Positions 43,705 through 50,535 of a stretch of 64,000 bases of DNA are shown here, piece after piece. Origin of the DNA: Sphingobacterium pedocola. Its GTDB lineage: Bacteria > Bacteroidota > Bacteroidia > Sphingobacteriales > Sphingobacteriaceae. Made by a program: the position numbers and the translations under genes. Where the stretch lies: positions 814,088 to 878,087 of the forward strand of contig NZ_MU158690.1 in the NCBI RefSeq assembly GCF_015209965.1, given 5' to 3'. The notes beneath the pieces are model-generated. The model was not told the DNA's origin and did not search any database. It saw only the letters and a program-made list of their open reading frames with translations. Each line of letters opens with the position of its first letter. The stretch's first letter is position 1.

Positions 43705-44263
43705 GGCAACAGTGTTGGTTAAATAGTTGGATATAGTGTAGCTGTAACGATCCGGTTTCGCGGATACTGGACAGGCTTGGAGGTGATTTCGCTAGAATAC
43801 TGACATGCACGGTGGATGCGCCGTATCTTTCGGCCGAACGCTTACATAGCGATCGCTTGATGGTTTTGGCTAGATTAAGCTCGGATGTGGACTTCCGCCT
43901 GTCCGAGTCGATAAAGACTTCATTGATGTCTAAAAAGCTGCTGTAACGCAGCTTGCCTGCACGGCTCCGTAGTCCAGGATCGGACAGCGTGTGGATTTCT
44001 TCAGAATCGCTGAAGGAAAGTTGGATACGGGTATGGAAGGTACTGCCCACCGAAGGACCAAAAAATCCGTAGCCTCCATGTATCCCCGTAAACTGGGCGT
44101 AATGTGAAAGAAGGGGCAGCTGCATCAGCCGGGCAAGGCCATTGGTATCTTGTGAATCTGCCGTCTGCGACGTTGCAGCATACAGCTGTTGTACATTGTT
44201 TAATACGCTGATGGCCAAATGTAGAAAGACCAACGTGAGTACAAAAAGATGCTGCCCCCTCAT
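43685..44263 (-). CDS. SdpA/DUF5819-like protein partnered with HTTM protein
   Basis: A protein of about 192 residues from ATG 44263 (a GTG at 44266 also opens the frame). It has one N-terminal membrane helix (LFVLTLVFLHLAISVLNNVQ) and then HYAQFTGIHGGYGFFGPSVG, which corresponds to the QnWxxFxpnP block of SdpA/DUF5819 partners of HTTM proteins, followed by a beta-rich tail (TFHTRIQLSFSDSEEIHTLS). It overlaps the HTTM gene by 20 bases and follows the 75-residue peptide gene after 8 bases, so the three genes are a single operon. I recognise the family pattern rather than strong identity; the SdpA analogy rests on motif, size and context. Confidence 0.6.
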   Translation of the reverse strand: MRGQHLFVLTLVFLHLAISVLNNVQQLYAATSQTADSQDTNGLARLMQLPLLSHYAQFTGIHGGYGFFGPSVGSTFHTRIQLSFSDSEEIHTLSDPGLRSRAGKLRYSSFLDINEVFIDSDRRKSTSELNLAKTIKRSLCKRSAERYGASTVHVSILAKSPPSLSSIRETGSLQLHYIQLFNQHCCHEPSEP

Positions 44264-44271
44264 CACAGCTG

Positions 44272-44499
44272 CTAGTTCTCGTAATTGGCCAAGAACTCCT
44301 CAATCGACAATGTCTGTACATCGTCGGTTGTCTTTGTAATCAAATTTTTCTTGATGCCGATCAGATCTAAGTCAACCTCGGATGCCGGGATCACGATTGC
44401 TTTTTCGGTGTAGAGGTCTGCCCCGTGCTGAGATTTGTTACTTACGAGCAGGGTCAGCGTAACGGCCAAACCTGCCAAAATTGGTTGCATAATTTTCAT
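44272..44499 (-). CDS. 75-residue exported peptide, candidate substrate of the SdpAB-like pair
   Basis: Begins MKIMQPILAGLAVTLTLLVS, a signal or membrane segment without a lipobox Cys. It continues with KSQHGADLYTEKAIVIPASE and ends TLSIEEFLANYEN, acidic. No cysteine and no known family. It is the first gene of the operon that encodes the SdpA-like and SdpB-like proteins, and lies divergent to a LytTR/LytS-type two-component system. That is the position a secreted signal or toxin precursor would occupy. In Bacillus the precursor SdpC is larger (about 200 residues), so this is at best a functional analogue. Confidence 0.6.
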   Translation of the reverse strand: MKIMQPILAGLAVTLTLLVSNKSQHGADLYTEKAIVIPASEVDLDLIGIKKNLITKTTDDVQTLSIEEFLANYEN

Positions 44500-44718
44500 A
44501 ATACCTGTTTTTAAAACGTTACACGAAGCTCCAAAAACAGGTTTGTAACCTTGGTTACCTTTACGAATTCTGTAAGAAAAATCATTTATTCTGGTACTTT
44601 TCGTAATAATTCTTGGTTATTTTTTAAAAAAATATCGCTAAAAATGATTTTCGTTCTCTTGTTTAAAATCATTTTGGGTAATTTAAACGCTTATTCACCT
44701 TATTGAAAAACATATTTT
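44500..44718. promoter_or_regulatory. Divergent control region between peptide operon and LytTR regulator
   Basis: Contains a dyad GTAACC (44545-44550) / GGTTAC (44553-44558). It also holds an 11-base inverted repeat AAAATGATTTT / AAAATCATTTT at about 44641-44676, 45 bases before the LytTR gene. Both are reasonable operators; binding by the encoded LytTR protein is inferred. Confidence 0.45.
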
Positions 44719-45495
44719 ATGGAAAAAGTTAAAGTTGTTTTAATCGATGACGAGCTGTCAACGATGGGTAGCCTGCAAGATGAACTTGCTACCTTGCCGG
44801 TATTTGAAGTACTGGGCTGTTACGAATCTGTAGGTCAGGCAACCGCTGGCATCACGTTGATGACCGATATACCGGATGTGATCTTTTGTGATATCCAGAT
44901 GCCGGATGTGCTGGGCATCGACGCGCTGCCCGATCTGCGTCAGCTCGCCCGAATGGTGGTATTTTGCACTGCCCACAGCGATTACGCTGCAGAAAGTTTT
45001 AAACTGAACGTGCCCGACTATATTGTAAAACCTGCCAGCCGCAGTGATCTGCTGCGTGTATTGACAAAGGTCGCAAATATGCGCGCGGGCAATACTTCTG
45101 ACAAATCCGTGCGTTATTTTCTCATTAAGAAACCCAACCGCATGGAGTGGGAACCAACACCGATACAGGACATCTGTTTATTTGCAATGGAAAGCCCGGT
45201 GGTTAATATTTACGGATTAAAGGAGGGTAAATTGCAACTGCTAGACAGTGTATCCATGACCATGCGTGAAGTGTACGAACGGGTAAAGGATACAGAACTT
45301 TTTCTATATGCGAATCAGTCTGAAATTGTCGCAGTCGATTACATTCAGAAAGTGCGGACGGATGCGAAAAAAAAAGGGGTTTTGTTAACCGGAAGAAAAG
45401 AGTGGATTTCTATTAAAGCACTGGGCGAACCCCATTTTAAAGAATACCTCCGTAGATACAACCTGAAAGGAGGCGGTGATGTTGGATCAACATAA
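44719..45495 (+). CDS. LytTR-type response regulator
   Basis: A 258-residue response regulator. The receiver domain (1-125) starts VKVVLIDDELSTMGSL, carries the phospho-acceptor Asp in DVIFCDIQMPDVLGIDALPD, and the conserved Lys in PDYIVKPASRSDLLRVL. The C-terminal LytTR DNA-binding domain (about 150-258) is divergent but shows PIQDICLFAMESPVVNIYGL, then YANQSEIVAVDYIQKV and LLTGRKEWISIKALGEPHF. Regulators of this class usually control secreted peptides, bacteriocins or surface proteins. Its gene overlaps the kinase gene by 17 bases and is divergent from the peptide/SdpAB-like operon. Confidence 0.88.
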   Translation: MEKVKVVLIDDELSTMGSLQDELATLPVFEVLGCYESVGQATAGITLMTDIPDVIFCDIQMPDVLGIDALPDLRQLARMVVFCTAHSDYAAESFKLNVPDYIVKPASRSDLLRVLTKVANMRAGNTSDKSVRYFLIKKPNRMEWEPTPIQDICLFAMESPVVNIYGLKEGKLQLLDSVSMTMREVYERVKDTELFLYANQSEIVAVDYIQKVRTDAKKKGVLLTGRKEWISIKALGEPHFKEYLRRYNLKGGGDVGST

Positions 45496-46591
45496 AGCTG
45501 CTTACATCCGGCAGAAGATCATTACTGCTGCCTGCATGGTCATGTTACTTTACTACTACATGGCTTTCTTAGTACCCGATTCCTTCATCGGCTCTGCCGA
45601 TTTTCTAGTGCTATTCGGCGCACAACTCCTCATCTTTCTAACGGTATGCAAATCGTTGGGCCCGTGGATCTACCACCACGAACGCTGGATCACCATCCGG
45701 ATCATAACGGCTGGCGCATTCCTGACAATCACACCTTTAATGCTGATCCTGATCATCAGCTTATGTGCCGGTAGGGCCGAGTGGGATGGCGGCTTTGGCA
45801 GCATCGAACTCGGCAACTTAGCAGAGACTGTGTTTCCCCTCCTGTTGACCTATGTGCTCGGGATTTCTTTTTATGGCTGGAAAGGGCAGCTGCCTATACT
45901 TGAGGAAAGGGAAGAGGCCCTTACAGCGAAAGAGGAAGCCGACGAAGCTAGAAAGGATGCCATGCGTAAATTTGAGCGGTTAGAAGAGAAATTCCGAACG
46001 CTACAGTTGAATTACGAAGGACAGGAAATGCCACCCCATTTTTTGGGAAATTCACTGGCTACCGTGAAGACACTTGCCCTGCACGATCCCCAAAAGGCGG
46101 TCGAAGCGATGTCCATCCTTATCGATATCAATAAAACATACCTATTGCACCGAAAGCAATCTAATATACCCCTTTGGGAAGAAATCAGCCAGATAACACG
46201 CCTGATTTTGCTCTATCAGATACGAAAGGGCAGGCCGATTTTTTTTCATATTGACATCACGGAGGATGATCTGGAGGATGTCTTGATTCCCATGATGCTC
46301 CTGTTAAACGCGGTGGAAAACTGCTGCCAATACGGCATTTTGACCGACCCACTGAGACCGGCGAATCTCCGCGTCAGTAGACTTGCGGATGGTGCTGTAT
46401 ATATTCTTGTGGAAAACGAATACGATGGCGAGGTGCTGCCCGAAGTGACACGCTCGGGCAAGGGGCTCACCCAGTTACGGGAGCGACTACACCTGCTTAA
46501 TCCCGAAGGCAATACGGTCGAAATACAAGATAATGGCAACCGGTTTCGGATACGTATCACTATGCGTACACCGATCTCGCTGGTAGGGTAA
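45479..46591 (+). CDS. LytS-like sensor histidine kinase
   Basis: A 370-residue membrane kinase. Five hydrophobic segments lie in the first ~145 residues (IITAACMVMLLYYYMAFLV, FLVLFGAQLLIFLTVCKSL, RIITAGAFLTITPLMLILII, LAETVFPLLLTYVLGISFYG). A coiled coil follows (EEREEALTAKEEADEARKDA), then the His_kinase dimerisation box EMPPHFLGNSLATVKTL, where His is the phospho-acceptor (family consensus NPHFLFN). The C-terminal ATPase part has LLLNAVENCCQYG and SGKGLTQLRERL. The substitution of NPHFLFN by PPHFLGN is noteworthy. A GTG at 45476 also opens the frame. It is co-transcribed with the LytTR response regulator. Confidence 0.85.
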   Translation: MLDQHKAAYIRQKIITAACMVMLLYYYMAFLVPDSFIGSADFLVLFGAQLLIFLTVCKSLGPWIYHHERWITIRIITAGAFLTITPLMLILIISLCAGRAEWDGGFGSIELGNLAETVFPLLLTYVLGISFYGWKGQLPILEEREEALTAKEEADEARKDAMRKFERLEEKFRTLQLNYEGQEMPPHFLGNSLATVKTLALHDPQKAVEAMSILIDINKTYLLHRKQSNIPLWEEISQITRLILLYQIRKGRPIFFHIDITEDDLEDVLIPMMLLLNAVENCCQYGILTDPLRPANLRVSRLADGAVYILVENEYDGEVLPEVTRSGKGLTQLRERLHLLNPEGNTVEIQDNGNRFRIRITMRTPISLVG

Positions 46592-46620
46592 TGTATATTT
46601 TTAATATTTTTTACTATCTT

Positions 46621-46659
46621 AAGTCCGGTTTCGCCGTGCACAGCACCGAATCCGGATTT
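46621..46659 (+). terminator. Terminator after the kinase gene
   Basis: AAGTCCGG at 46621 faces TCCGGATTT at about 46651-46659, with further inner pairing (GTGC/GCAC), giving a long near-perfect hairpin. It lies 30 bases after the stop codon of the histidine kinase gene. No long T-run. Confidence 0.6.
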
Positions 46660-46814
46660 AAACTTTTATAAACTACACCATCTGCTGATGGGCTTTCTTT
46701 CCAAAAAAATGTATGGACTTGGTCAAATCCGCTTCACGTGGAATGTTTATGCTGGAAGCGGAGGGAAGGTAACTCCTGTGCTTGTACACTGGCTGGTCTT
46801 AACACGTCAAGACC

Positions 46815-47108
46815 ATGACAAATTTTGAAAAAGAACTGTTAGAAAAATTAGAAGAATGCCTATCTACATCGCGCGAAATCCGCGAAATGCTCCGTGAAAA
46901 GAAAGCGGAGGCCATTATTTACCGCGATGCCGCCTATGCCATTGAACGGGTGGGTATCAGCAAGAGTACCCTTCTCCGCGAGCAGAACAAAGGAAATATT
47001 GCCGTTGCTAAGGAAGGTCGCGGGGGCAAAAAATATTATACCGACGCGGCCGTCGAGCGCCTCCGAAATCTCTACTGGGGGCTGGCGACAGAAAACCCCG
47101 GTTTGTAG
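46815..47108 (+). CDS. Excisionase/MerR-type DNA-binding protein
   Basis: A 97-residue protein. The N-terminal half is a charged coiled coil (FEKELLEKLEECLSTSREIR, EMLREKKAEAIIY). The C-terminal half has the winged-helix excisionase pattern YAIERVGISKSTLLREQNKG, AVAKEGRGGKKYYTDAAVER. It is transcribed ahead of the heptamer array and the DUF6266/DUF5675 genes. Similar small HTH_17-type genes accompany those families in Sphingobacteriaceae, perhaps as remnants of an integrative element. No integrase is present in the window. Confidence 0.7.
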   Translation: MTNFEKELLEKLEECLSTSREIREMLREKKAEAIIYRDAAYAIERVGISKSTLLREQNKGNIAVAKEGRGGKKYYTDAAVERLRNLYWGLATENPGL

Positions 47109-47302
47109 GGGCTTTCTTCTCCCTTTCTTCGGACGTTCTTCGCCCGTTTTTCGGCCAGTGCGTTACTGCTGCCTTACCCATATCTTAGGGCTGCCTTACC
47201 TTTTCGTGGATAGCCCTAAGATAATACTAAGATACGACTAAGGCAAACCTAATATCTCGGCCGAAGATGCCCGCCTATTGGTCAGAAGAAGGTTAGGGAT
47301 TG
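47109..47302. repeat. Nested inverted repeat downstream of the excisionase-like gene
   Basis: ATCTTAGGGCT (about 47180-47190) and AGCCCTAAGAT (about 47211-47221) are perfect complements, nested between TGCCTTA and TAAGGCA copies spanning 47169-47244. TTCTTC words recur just before it. It could be a terminator or a recombination site. No gene in this stretch. Confidence 0.5.
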
Positions 47303-47512
47303 GTGACTAGTGACTAGGGGTTAGGAGTCAGGGATCAGGTAGCCGGAATCAGAAACCGGGTAGCCGGAATCGGATTTCTGATTCCCGATTCCAGTTCTCA
47401 AATCTCATATCTAACATCTCACATCTCAATACTCACTACTCCATACTCCATACTCCATACTCACTACTTAATACTCACTACTCACTACTCACTACTCCAT
47501 ACTCCATACTAA
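47303..47512. repeat. Heptamer array H1, 30 units in perfect register
   Basis: The segment divides without a single indel into 30 seven-base units. It starts GTGACTA GTGACTA GGGGTTA GGAGTCA, passes through GGAATCA/GGAATCG and GATTTCT/GATTCCC, and ends CTACTCC ATACTCC ATACTAA. The G-rich left half and the C-rich middle are partly complementary (GGAATCAGAAA versus TTTCTGATTCC), so a hairpin can form. Similar shorter arrays follow at 48952, 49058, 49194, 49660 and 53372. Confidence 0.75.
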
Positions 47513-47583
47513 AAGGTCTCTTCAACTGCGCTTCAATTTACTGGGAAACCCGCTTCAATGCCGCTTCAACCGTGTTCAAACCC

Positions 47584-47614
47584 TTGTTTTCGCTTGTATA
47601 CACCCCTATGTTTG
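47584..47614 (+). promoter_or_regulatory. Bacteroidota promoter of the first DUF6266 gene
   Basis: TTG (47584-47586), 20 bases, TATGTTTG (47607-47614) is an exact consensus match. It lies 72 bases before the DUF6266 ATG. Just upstream, TTCAA recurs five times within about 60 bases (47520-47580), a possible activator site array. Confidence 0.7.
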
Positions 47615-47686
47615 TCTTCGTAAAGCAACATATACCGGTATGAAAAAGTGCTTCACATTATGGTTTAACAAGTTAAAAAAAACAAA

Positions 47687-48328
47687 ATGGGAACAATTAG
47701 AAATGGAATCAACGGCGGCTTCAAAGGTAAAGCCGGCAGTGTAATCGGCAGCAGCTGGAAAAGTATTGAATACATCAAGGGGCTGTACAAAAAGCGTACT
47801 AAGCCGGCCACTGAAGAGCAGCTGATGCAGCAGGCGAAATTCACGACGGTCATGCGCTTTCTACTGCCTGCCACACCATTGGTTCGTATTGGATTTGGGC
47901 AAAAAAAGGCGGATAAGGCCACGGCGGGAAATATGGCCCTACAGGCAAACCTGCAACTTGCGTTGACCGGCGACTATCCGGATTATGCCCTGGATTACGC
48001 CAAGGTACGCATCAGCGATGGCTTTTTTCTGGCAGGTGGAGCACCCACCGCGTTAGTTGATGCGGGCAACCTTGAGGTAACCTGGGACCCGACACTGAGC
48101 TCACTGTATGATACGCGGGAAGACGATAAGGTTTATATCCTCGTTTATCAACCCACGATCGACGAATTCTTGACCGCGCCCGAACCTCCATCTCGGGGCG
48201 ACGGTTCGGTCAGCATTGCGCTCCCCAACCACTTCTTAGGTGCTGCGGCACATGTGTGGATATTTTTTGCAGACCGCAAAAATGTGAAGGTATCCAAGAG
48301 TTCATACCTAGGCGAGTTGGCACTCTAG
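47687..48328 (+). CDS. DUF6266 family protein
   Basis: A 213-residue protein beginning MGTIRNGINGGFKGKAGSVI, the signature opening of DUF6266. WKSIEYIKGLYKKRTKPATE and the FFADRKNVKVSKSSYLGELA end are also typical. No signal peptide. Function unknown; these proteins occur in multiple copies in Sphingobacteriaceae, often near DUF5675 and small membrane proteins, a set reminiscent of phage or toxin-delivery cargo (inference). It has its own promoter and is followed by a strong terminator at 48343-48388. Confidence 0.88.
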   Translation: MGTIRNGINGGFKGKAGSVIGSSWKSIEYIKGLYKKRTKPATEEQLMQQAKFTTVMRFLLPATPLVRIGFGQKKADKATAGNMALQANLQLALTGDYPDYALDYAKVRISDGFFLAGGAPTALVDAGNLEVTWDPTLSSLYDTREDDKVYILVYQPTIDEFLTAPEPPSRGDGSVSIALPNHFLGAAAHVWIFFADRKNVKVSKSSYLGELAL

Positions 48329-48342
48329 GCGAGGTTTAATCA

Positions 48343-48388
48343 GAGGGGCTGCCGCAGATCAGCTAGCGGATTTCGGTAGCCCCTTTTT
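48343..48388 (+). terminator. Intrinsic terminator after the first DUF6266 gene
   Basis: GGGGCTGCCG at 48345 pairs with CGGTAGCCCC ending at 48383, followed directly by TTTTT. Classic intrinsic terminator. Confidence 0.85.
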
Positions 48389-48400
48389 AATACAGAAGCG

Positions 48401-48952
48401 ATGGAATGTATATCAAACTTTGCAAAAAAGAAGACAGGTGATGGCACAGATGGTCGCCTGGAAGTGTGGCTGCGGTTTAAGGTGGCCCGACAGTTTTTGA
48501 CGCCCTTGACGCGGCTCATCAACATGGGTTTCGCGACGAAGAAGCGTGGGAAAACTCCGCTGGGAAGAGCAATGTCCTATACCCTAAAGGGCTGTATGGA
48601 GGGGACGTATCCGGATATCCGGGTCAATCCTGAACTGGTGCAGCTTAGCAATGGAAGTGCAGTCATACCGCTTGACGCTGTAGCGCTGCGACAGGACGGT
48701 GTAATCCAGATCAGCTGGCGTCCTGATTCCGACGGCATCGCGTGCTTTCACGACGATGGTGTCATTGTTTGCGCTTATCATGTCGAAAGTGCCGTGGCCG
48801 GTATCAATGAAACGACAGCCATAAGAAGCGATGGAAGAACGGAACTGGTGTTGCCTGTACAACTGGTCGATAAGCCTGTGCATGTGTACGCTATGGCCCA
48901 CTGCCGCCACAAGAAAAATTTTTCACGAACTGTGTATCTGGGGGAGCATTAG
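48401..48952 (+). CDS. DUF6266-related protein, divergent second copy
   Basis: A 183-residue relative of the preceding protein. It lacks the MGTIRNGINGG opening and instead starts MECISNFAKKKTGDGTDGRL, then aligns in the core (RFKVARQFLTPLTRLINMGF versus RFLLPATPLVRIGFG; ISWRPDSDGIACFHDDG versus VTWDPTLSSLYDTRED) and at the end (ARCH-type tail HKKNFSRTVYLGEH versus RKNVKVSKSSYLGEL). The missing N-terminus may indicate a truncated duplicate still expressed, because it sits just after a terminator without an obvious promoter. Its stop codon is the first base pair of a heptamer array. Confidence 0.7.
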   Translation: MECISNFAKKKTGDGTDGRLEVWLRFKVARQFLTPLTRLINMGFATKKRGKTPLGRAMSYTLKGCMEGTYPDIRVNPELVQLSNGSAVIPLDAVALRQDGVIQISWRPDSDGIACFHDDGVIVCAYHVESAVAGINETTAIRSDGRTELVLPVQLVDKPVHVYAMAHCRHKKNFSRTVYLGEH

Positions 48953-49250
48953 TGACTAGGGGCTCGTGATTAGTGACTGGTGACTAGGGGTTAGAAACCA
49001 GGGGGCAGAACTGTTGTTCTCGTCTTTGCGAGGAGCATAGCGACGCGGCAATCTTAGAAGGCTAGGAGTTAGAGACTAGTGACTATGAGTGTATTTGTCG
49101 TCACTGCGAGGAGGCACGACGCGGCAGTCTTTTTAAGTACTAAGATCGCCACACCTTCGTACCTCAGGTTCGCGATGACGTTGTAACGGTCATACATCTA
49201 ACATCTAAAGTCTCACATCTACGATCTCAATACTTAATACTTAATACTAA
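48952..49250. repeat. Heptamer arrays H2/H3 with embedded GCGACG-type repeats
   Basis: Units begin at the last base of the upstream stop codon: GTGACTA GGGGCTC GTGATTA GTGACTG GTGACTA GGGGTTA GAAACCA (48952-49000). They resume at 49058-49085 and again, C-rich, at 49194-49249 (ACATCTA ACATCTA ... AATACTT AATACTT AATACTA), ending five bases before the next ATG. Two GC-rich elements are embedded, about 49018-49055 and 49099-49182. Both contain TGCGAGGAG and GACGCGGCA words. The second is a long imperfect hairpin (CGTCACTGCGAG / TCGCGATGACG) of the widespread Bacteroidota intergenic repeat type. Confidence 0.7.
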
Positions 49251-49254
49251 CAAA

Positions 49255-49667
49255 ATGACAACAACGATAACCCTCCATCTCCGGCGGAAATACGGGGAGC
49301 GGGGCACTAACGTAACGGCACGATCTATTTTCTAGGAGAACCGATCTGCCACACGATAGAACTGCCCTGGCAGGACAATACGCCAAACAAAAGCTGTATT
49401 CCCGAAGGACGCTACAAGCTCGAAAAAAGGGTTTATCCCAAAAATGGGGAGCAGGTTGGAATTCCATCTGTACAGGGACGCGAAGCGATCCTGATCCATG
49501 CCGCAAACAACGCTGCGACGGAAATAAGAGGCTGCATTGCCCCGGTTACGACGCTGACAGGTGAAGGTACAGGCGACGAAAGCGCAAAAGCCCTCAAAGA
49601 GCTGAAATCCCTCGTTTACGGGCTGTGGGATATGGGAGCAGAAGTTTACTTGGAGATCAGGGGTTAG
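49255..49667 (+). pseudogene. DUF5675 family protein, frameshifted by a 5-base duplication
   Basis: ATG 49255 opens TITLHLRRKYGERGTN and hits a stop after 26 codons. In the -1 frame the protein continues GTIYFLGEPICHTIELPWQD, SCIPEGRYKLEKR, ILIHAANNA, RGCIAPVTTLTG and ends at 49667, which is the DUF5675 family. TAACG is tandemly duplicated at 49308-49317; removing one copy restores an uninterrupted frame of about 135 codons. The rest of the sequence is intact, so the lesion is recent, a sequencing error, or a phase-variable switch. Function of the family is unknown; a peptidase/hydrolase-like role has been guessed for phage and effector-associated members. Confidence 0.8.
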
Positions 49668-49806
49668 GAGCTAGGTGATCGGGGAGCGGGAATCGGGTAG
49701 CCGAGAACGGGAATCGGATTTCTGATTCCCGATTCCGGTTCTCACATCTAATATCTAAAATCTAATGTATAACATCTTAATACTCAATACTTAATACTTA
49801 ATACTA
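49660..49806. repeat. Heptamer array H4, 21 units from stop codon to start codon
   Basis: Tiles as 21 heptamers: GGGGTTA GGAGCTA GGTGATC GGGGAGC GGGAATC ... CGATTCC GGTTCTC ACATCTA ATATCTA ... AATACTC AATACTT AATACTT AATACTA. The first unit contains the stop codon of the DUF5675 gene, and the last ends two bases before the ATG at 49809. Same polarity and order as array H1. Confidence 0.75.
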
Positions 49807-49808
49807 TT

Positions 49809-50165
49809 ATGCGTAACATTATAAACAAAATCAGCAAAGCGGTACAGGTGGTACTACTTGCTCCAATCAAGTTGCCGGGGAAGGCATTGAATATTCTAAA
49901 ATACGTAGCTGTCGGTTTAGGCATCATCGAATCCGTTCTGGATAATGGGAAGCCGGAATCGGAAACCCGAGACCAGAAAGGGAAACAGGAACATAGCGGC
50001 GAAGAGAGCAGAGACGATGGCGCTTCAACCGGCATTGCCCATCCGCCTGCGGAAGTGAACCTTGATGATGACGCAAGTGTAGAAACTGAGCAGGCGGCTT
50101 ACTCTGCACAATCGGATATCGTGCGGCCGAACACGGCTGCAGAAAAGGAGGTAAGTGATGAATAG
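49809..50165 (+). CDS. Hypothetical protein with amphipathic N-terminus and acidic tail
   Basis: A 118-residue protein. The first ~45 residues (IINKISKAVQVVLLAPIKLP, NILKYVAVGLGIIESVL) form an amphipathic or membrane-associated helix, the rest is a low-complexity acidic tail (QKGKQEHSGEESRDDGAST, NLDDDASVETEQAA). No family was recognised. It overlaps by eight bases the following 54-codon membrane protein gene, so the two are coupled. With the DUF5675 gene upstream this resembles the small, poorly characterised trios in Bacteroidota that combine a DUF5675 protein with holin-like small proteins (inference). Confidence 0.6.
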   Translation: MRNIINKISKAVQVVLLAPIKLPGKALNILKYVAVGLGIIESVLDNGKPESETRDQKGKQEHSGEESRDDGASTGIAHPPAEVNLDDDASVETEQAAYSAQSDIVRPNTAAEKEVSDE

Positions 50166-50322
50166 TCATGGTGGTGGTTGGTTTCCCGTGCTGGGCGGAA
50201 GCTGTTGCAGCATCATGGGTTTAATTCCTTGGCACAACCTCCTGCAGACGGTGGTATTAGCTATCGTAGGCACATTGGTGAGTTACCTACTGACGCGGCT
50301 ATTGCAGGGTAGAAAGAAGTAA
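50158..50322 (+). CDS. 54-residue small membrane protein (holin-like?)
   Basis: Overlaps the upstream gene by eight bases with a good Shine-Dalgarno-like GGAGG at 50147-50151. The product starts MNSHGGGWFPVLGGSCCSIM and has one hydrophobic helix (LLQTVVLAIVGTLVSYLLTR) followed by a positive tail (LLQGRKK). The size and topology fit a holin-like or anchor protein. Below common ORF length limits, but coupling, RBS, and the terminator 34 bases after the stop support it. Confidence 0.6.
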   Translation: MNSHGGGWFPVLGGSCCSIMGLIPWHNLLQTVVLAIVGTLVSYLLTRLLQGRKK

Positions 50323-50355
50323 GACAAATAACATAGGTATTAGCCACAATTAGAA

Positions 50356-50381
50356 CGCATCGCGAAAAGTGGTGCGTTTTT
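50356..50381 (+). terminator. Terminator after the small membrane protein gene
   Basis: CGCATC (50356-50361) pairs with GGTGCG (50371-50376) and is followed by TTTTTAAT. Compact intrinsic terminator. Confidence 0.7.
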
Positions 50382-50404
50382 AATCTCATATTTAATTTTT
50401 ATAG

Positions 50405-50512
50405 AGTTGTAAGTATGATTACAACTTTAAGTATATTTAATATGTTTAAATCTTAATTATAATGTCTACATCCGTAAAATGGAGACGACTTATTATGGTC
50501 GTCTCGTTTTTT
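50405..50512. terminator. Dyad plus strong intrinsic terminator
   Basis: A perfect dyad AGTTGTAA (50405-50412) / TTACAACT (50419-50426) is followed at 50482-50505 by GAGACGAC / GTCGTCTC with a T-rich tail (GTTTTTTATT). The latter is a textbook terminator for the plus strand. It separates the DUF6266 region from the ATPase remnant. Confidence 0.7.
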
Positions 50513-50535
50513 ATTAAAGTACAATGTTATAGCAC

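Noticed and set aside
44001-44321. 106-codon minus-strand frame overlapping the SdpA-like gene in another frame
   Set aside because: The alternative frame (193 codons) has a membrane helix, operon overlaps and family motifs; this one has none.
46246-46641. 131-codon minus-strand frame at the end of the kinase gene
   Set aside because: Antisense of a conserved ATPase domain and of the terminator hairpin.
47303-47512. CRISPR array
   Set aside because: Units are seven bases without spacers; no cas genes nearby.
46815-50322. Intact prophage or integrative element
   Set aside because: Only an excisionase-like gene and small accessory genes are present; no integrase, terminase, capsid or attachment direct repeats were seen.
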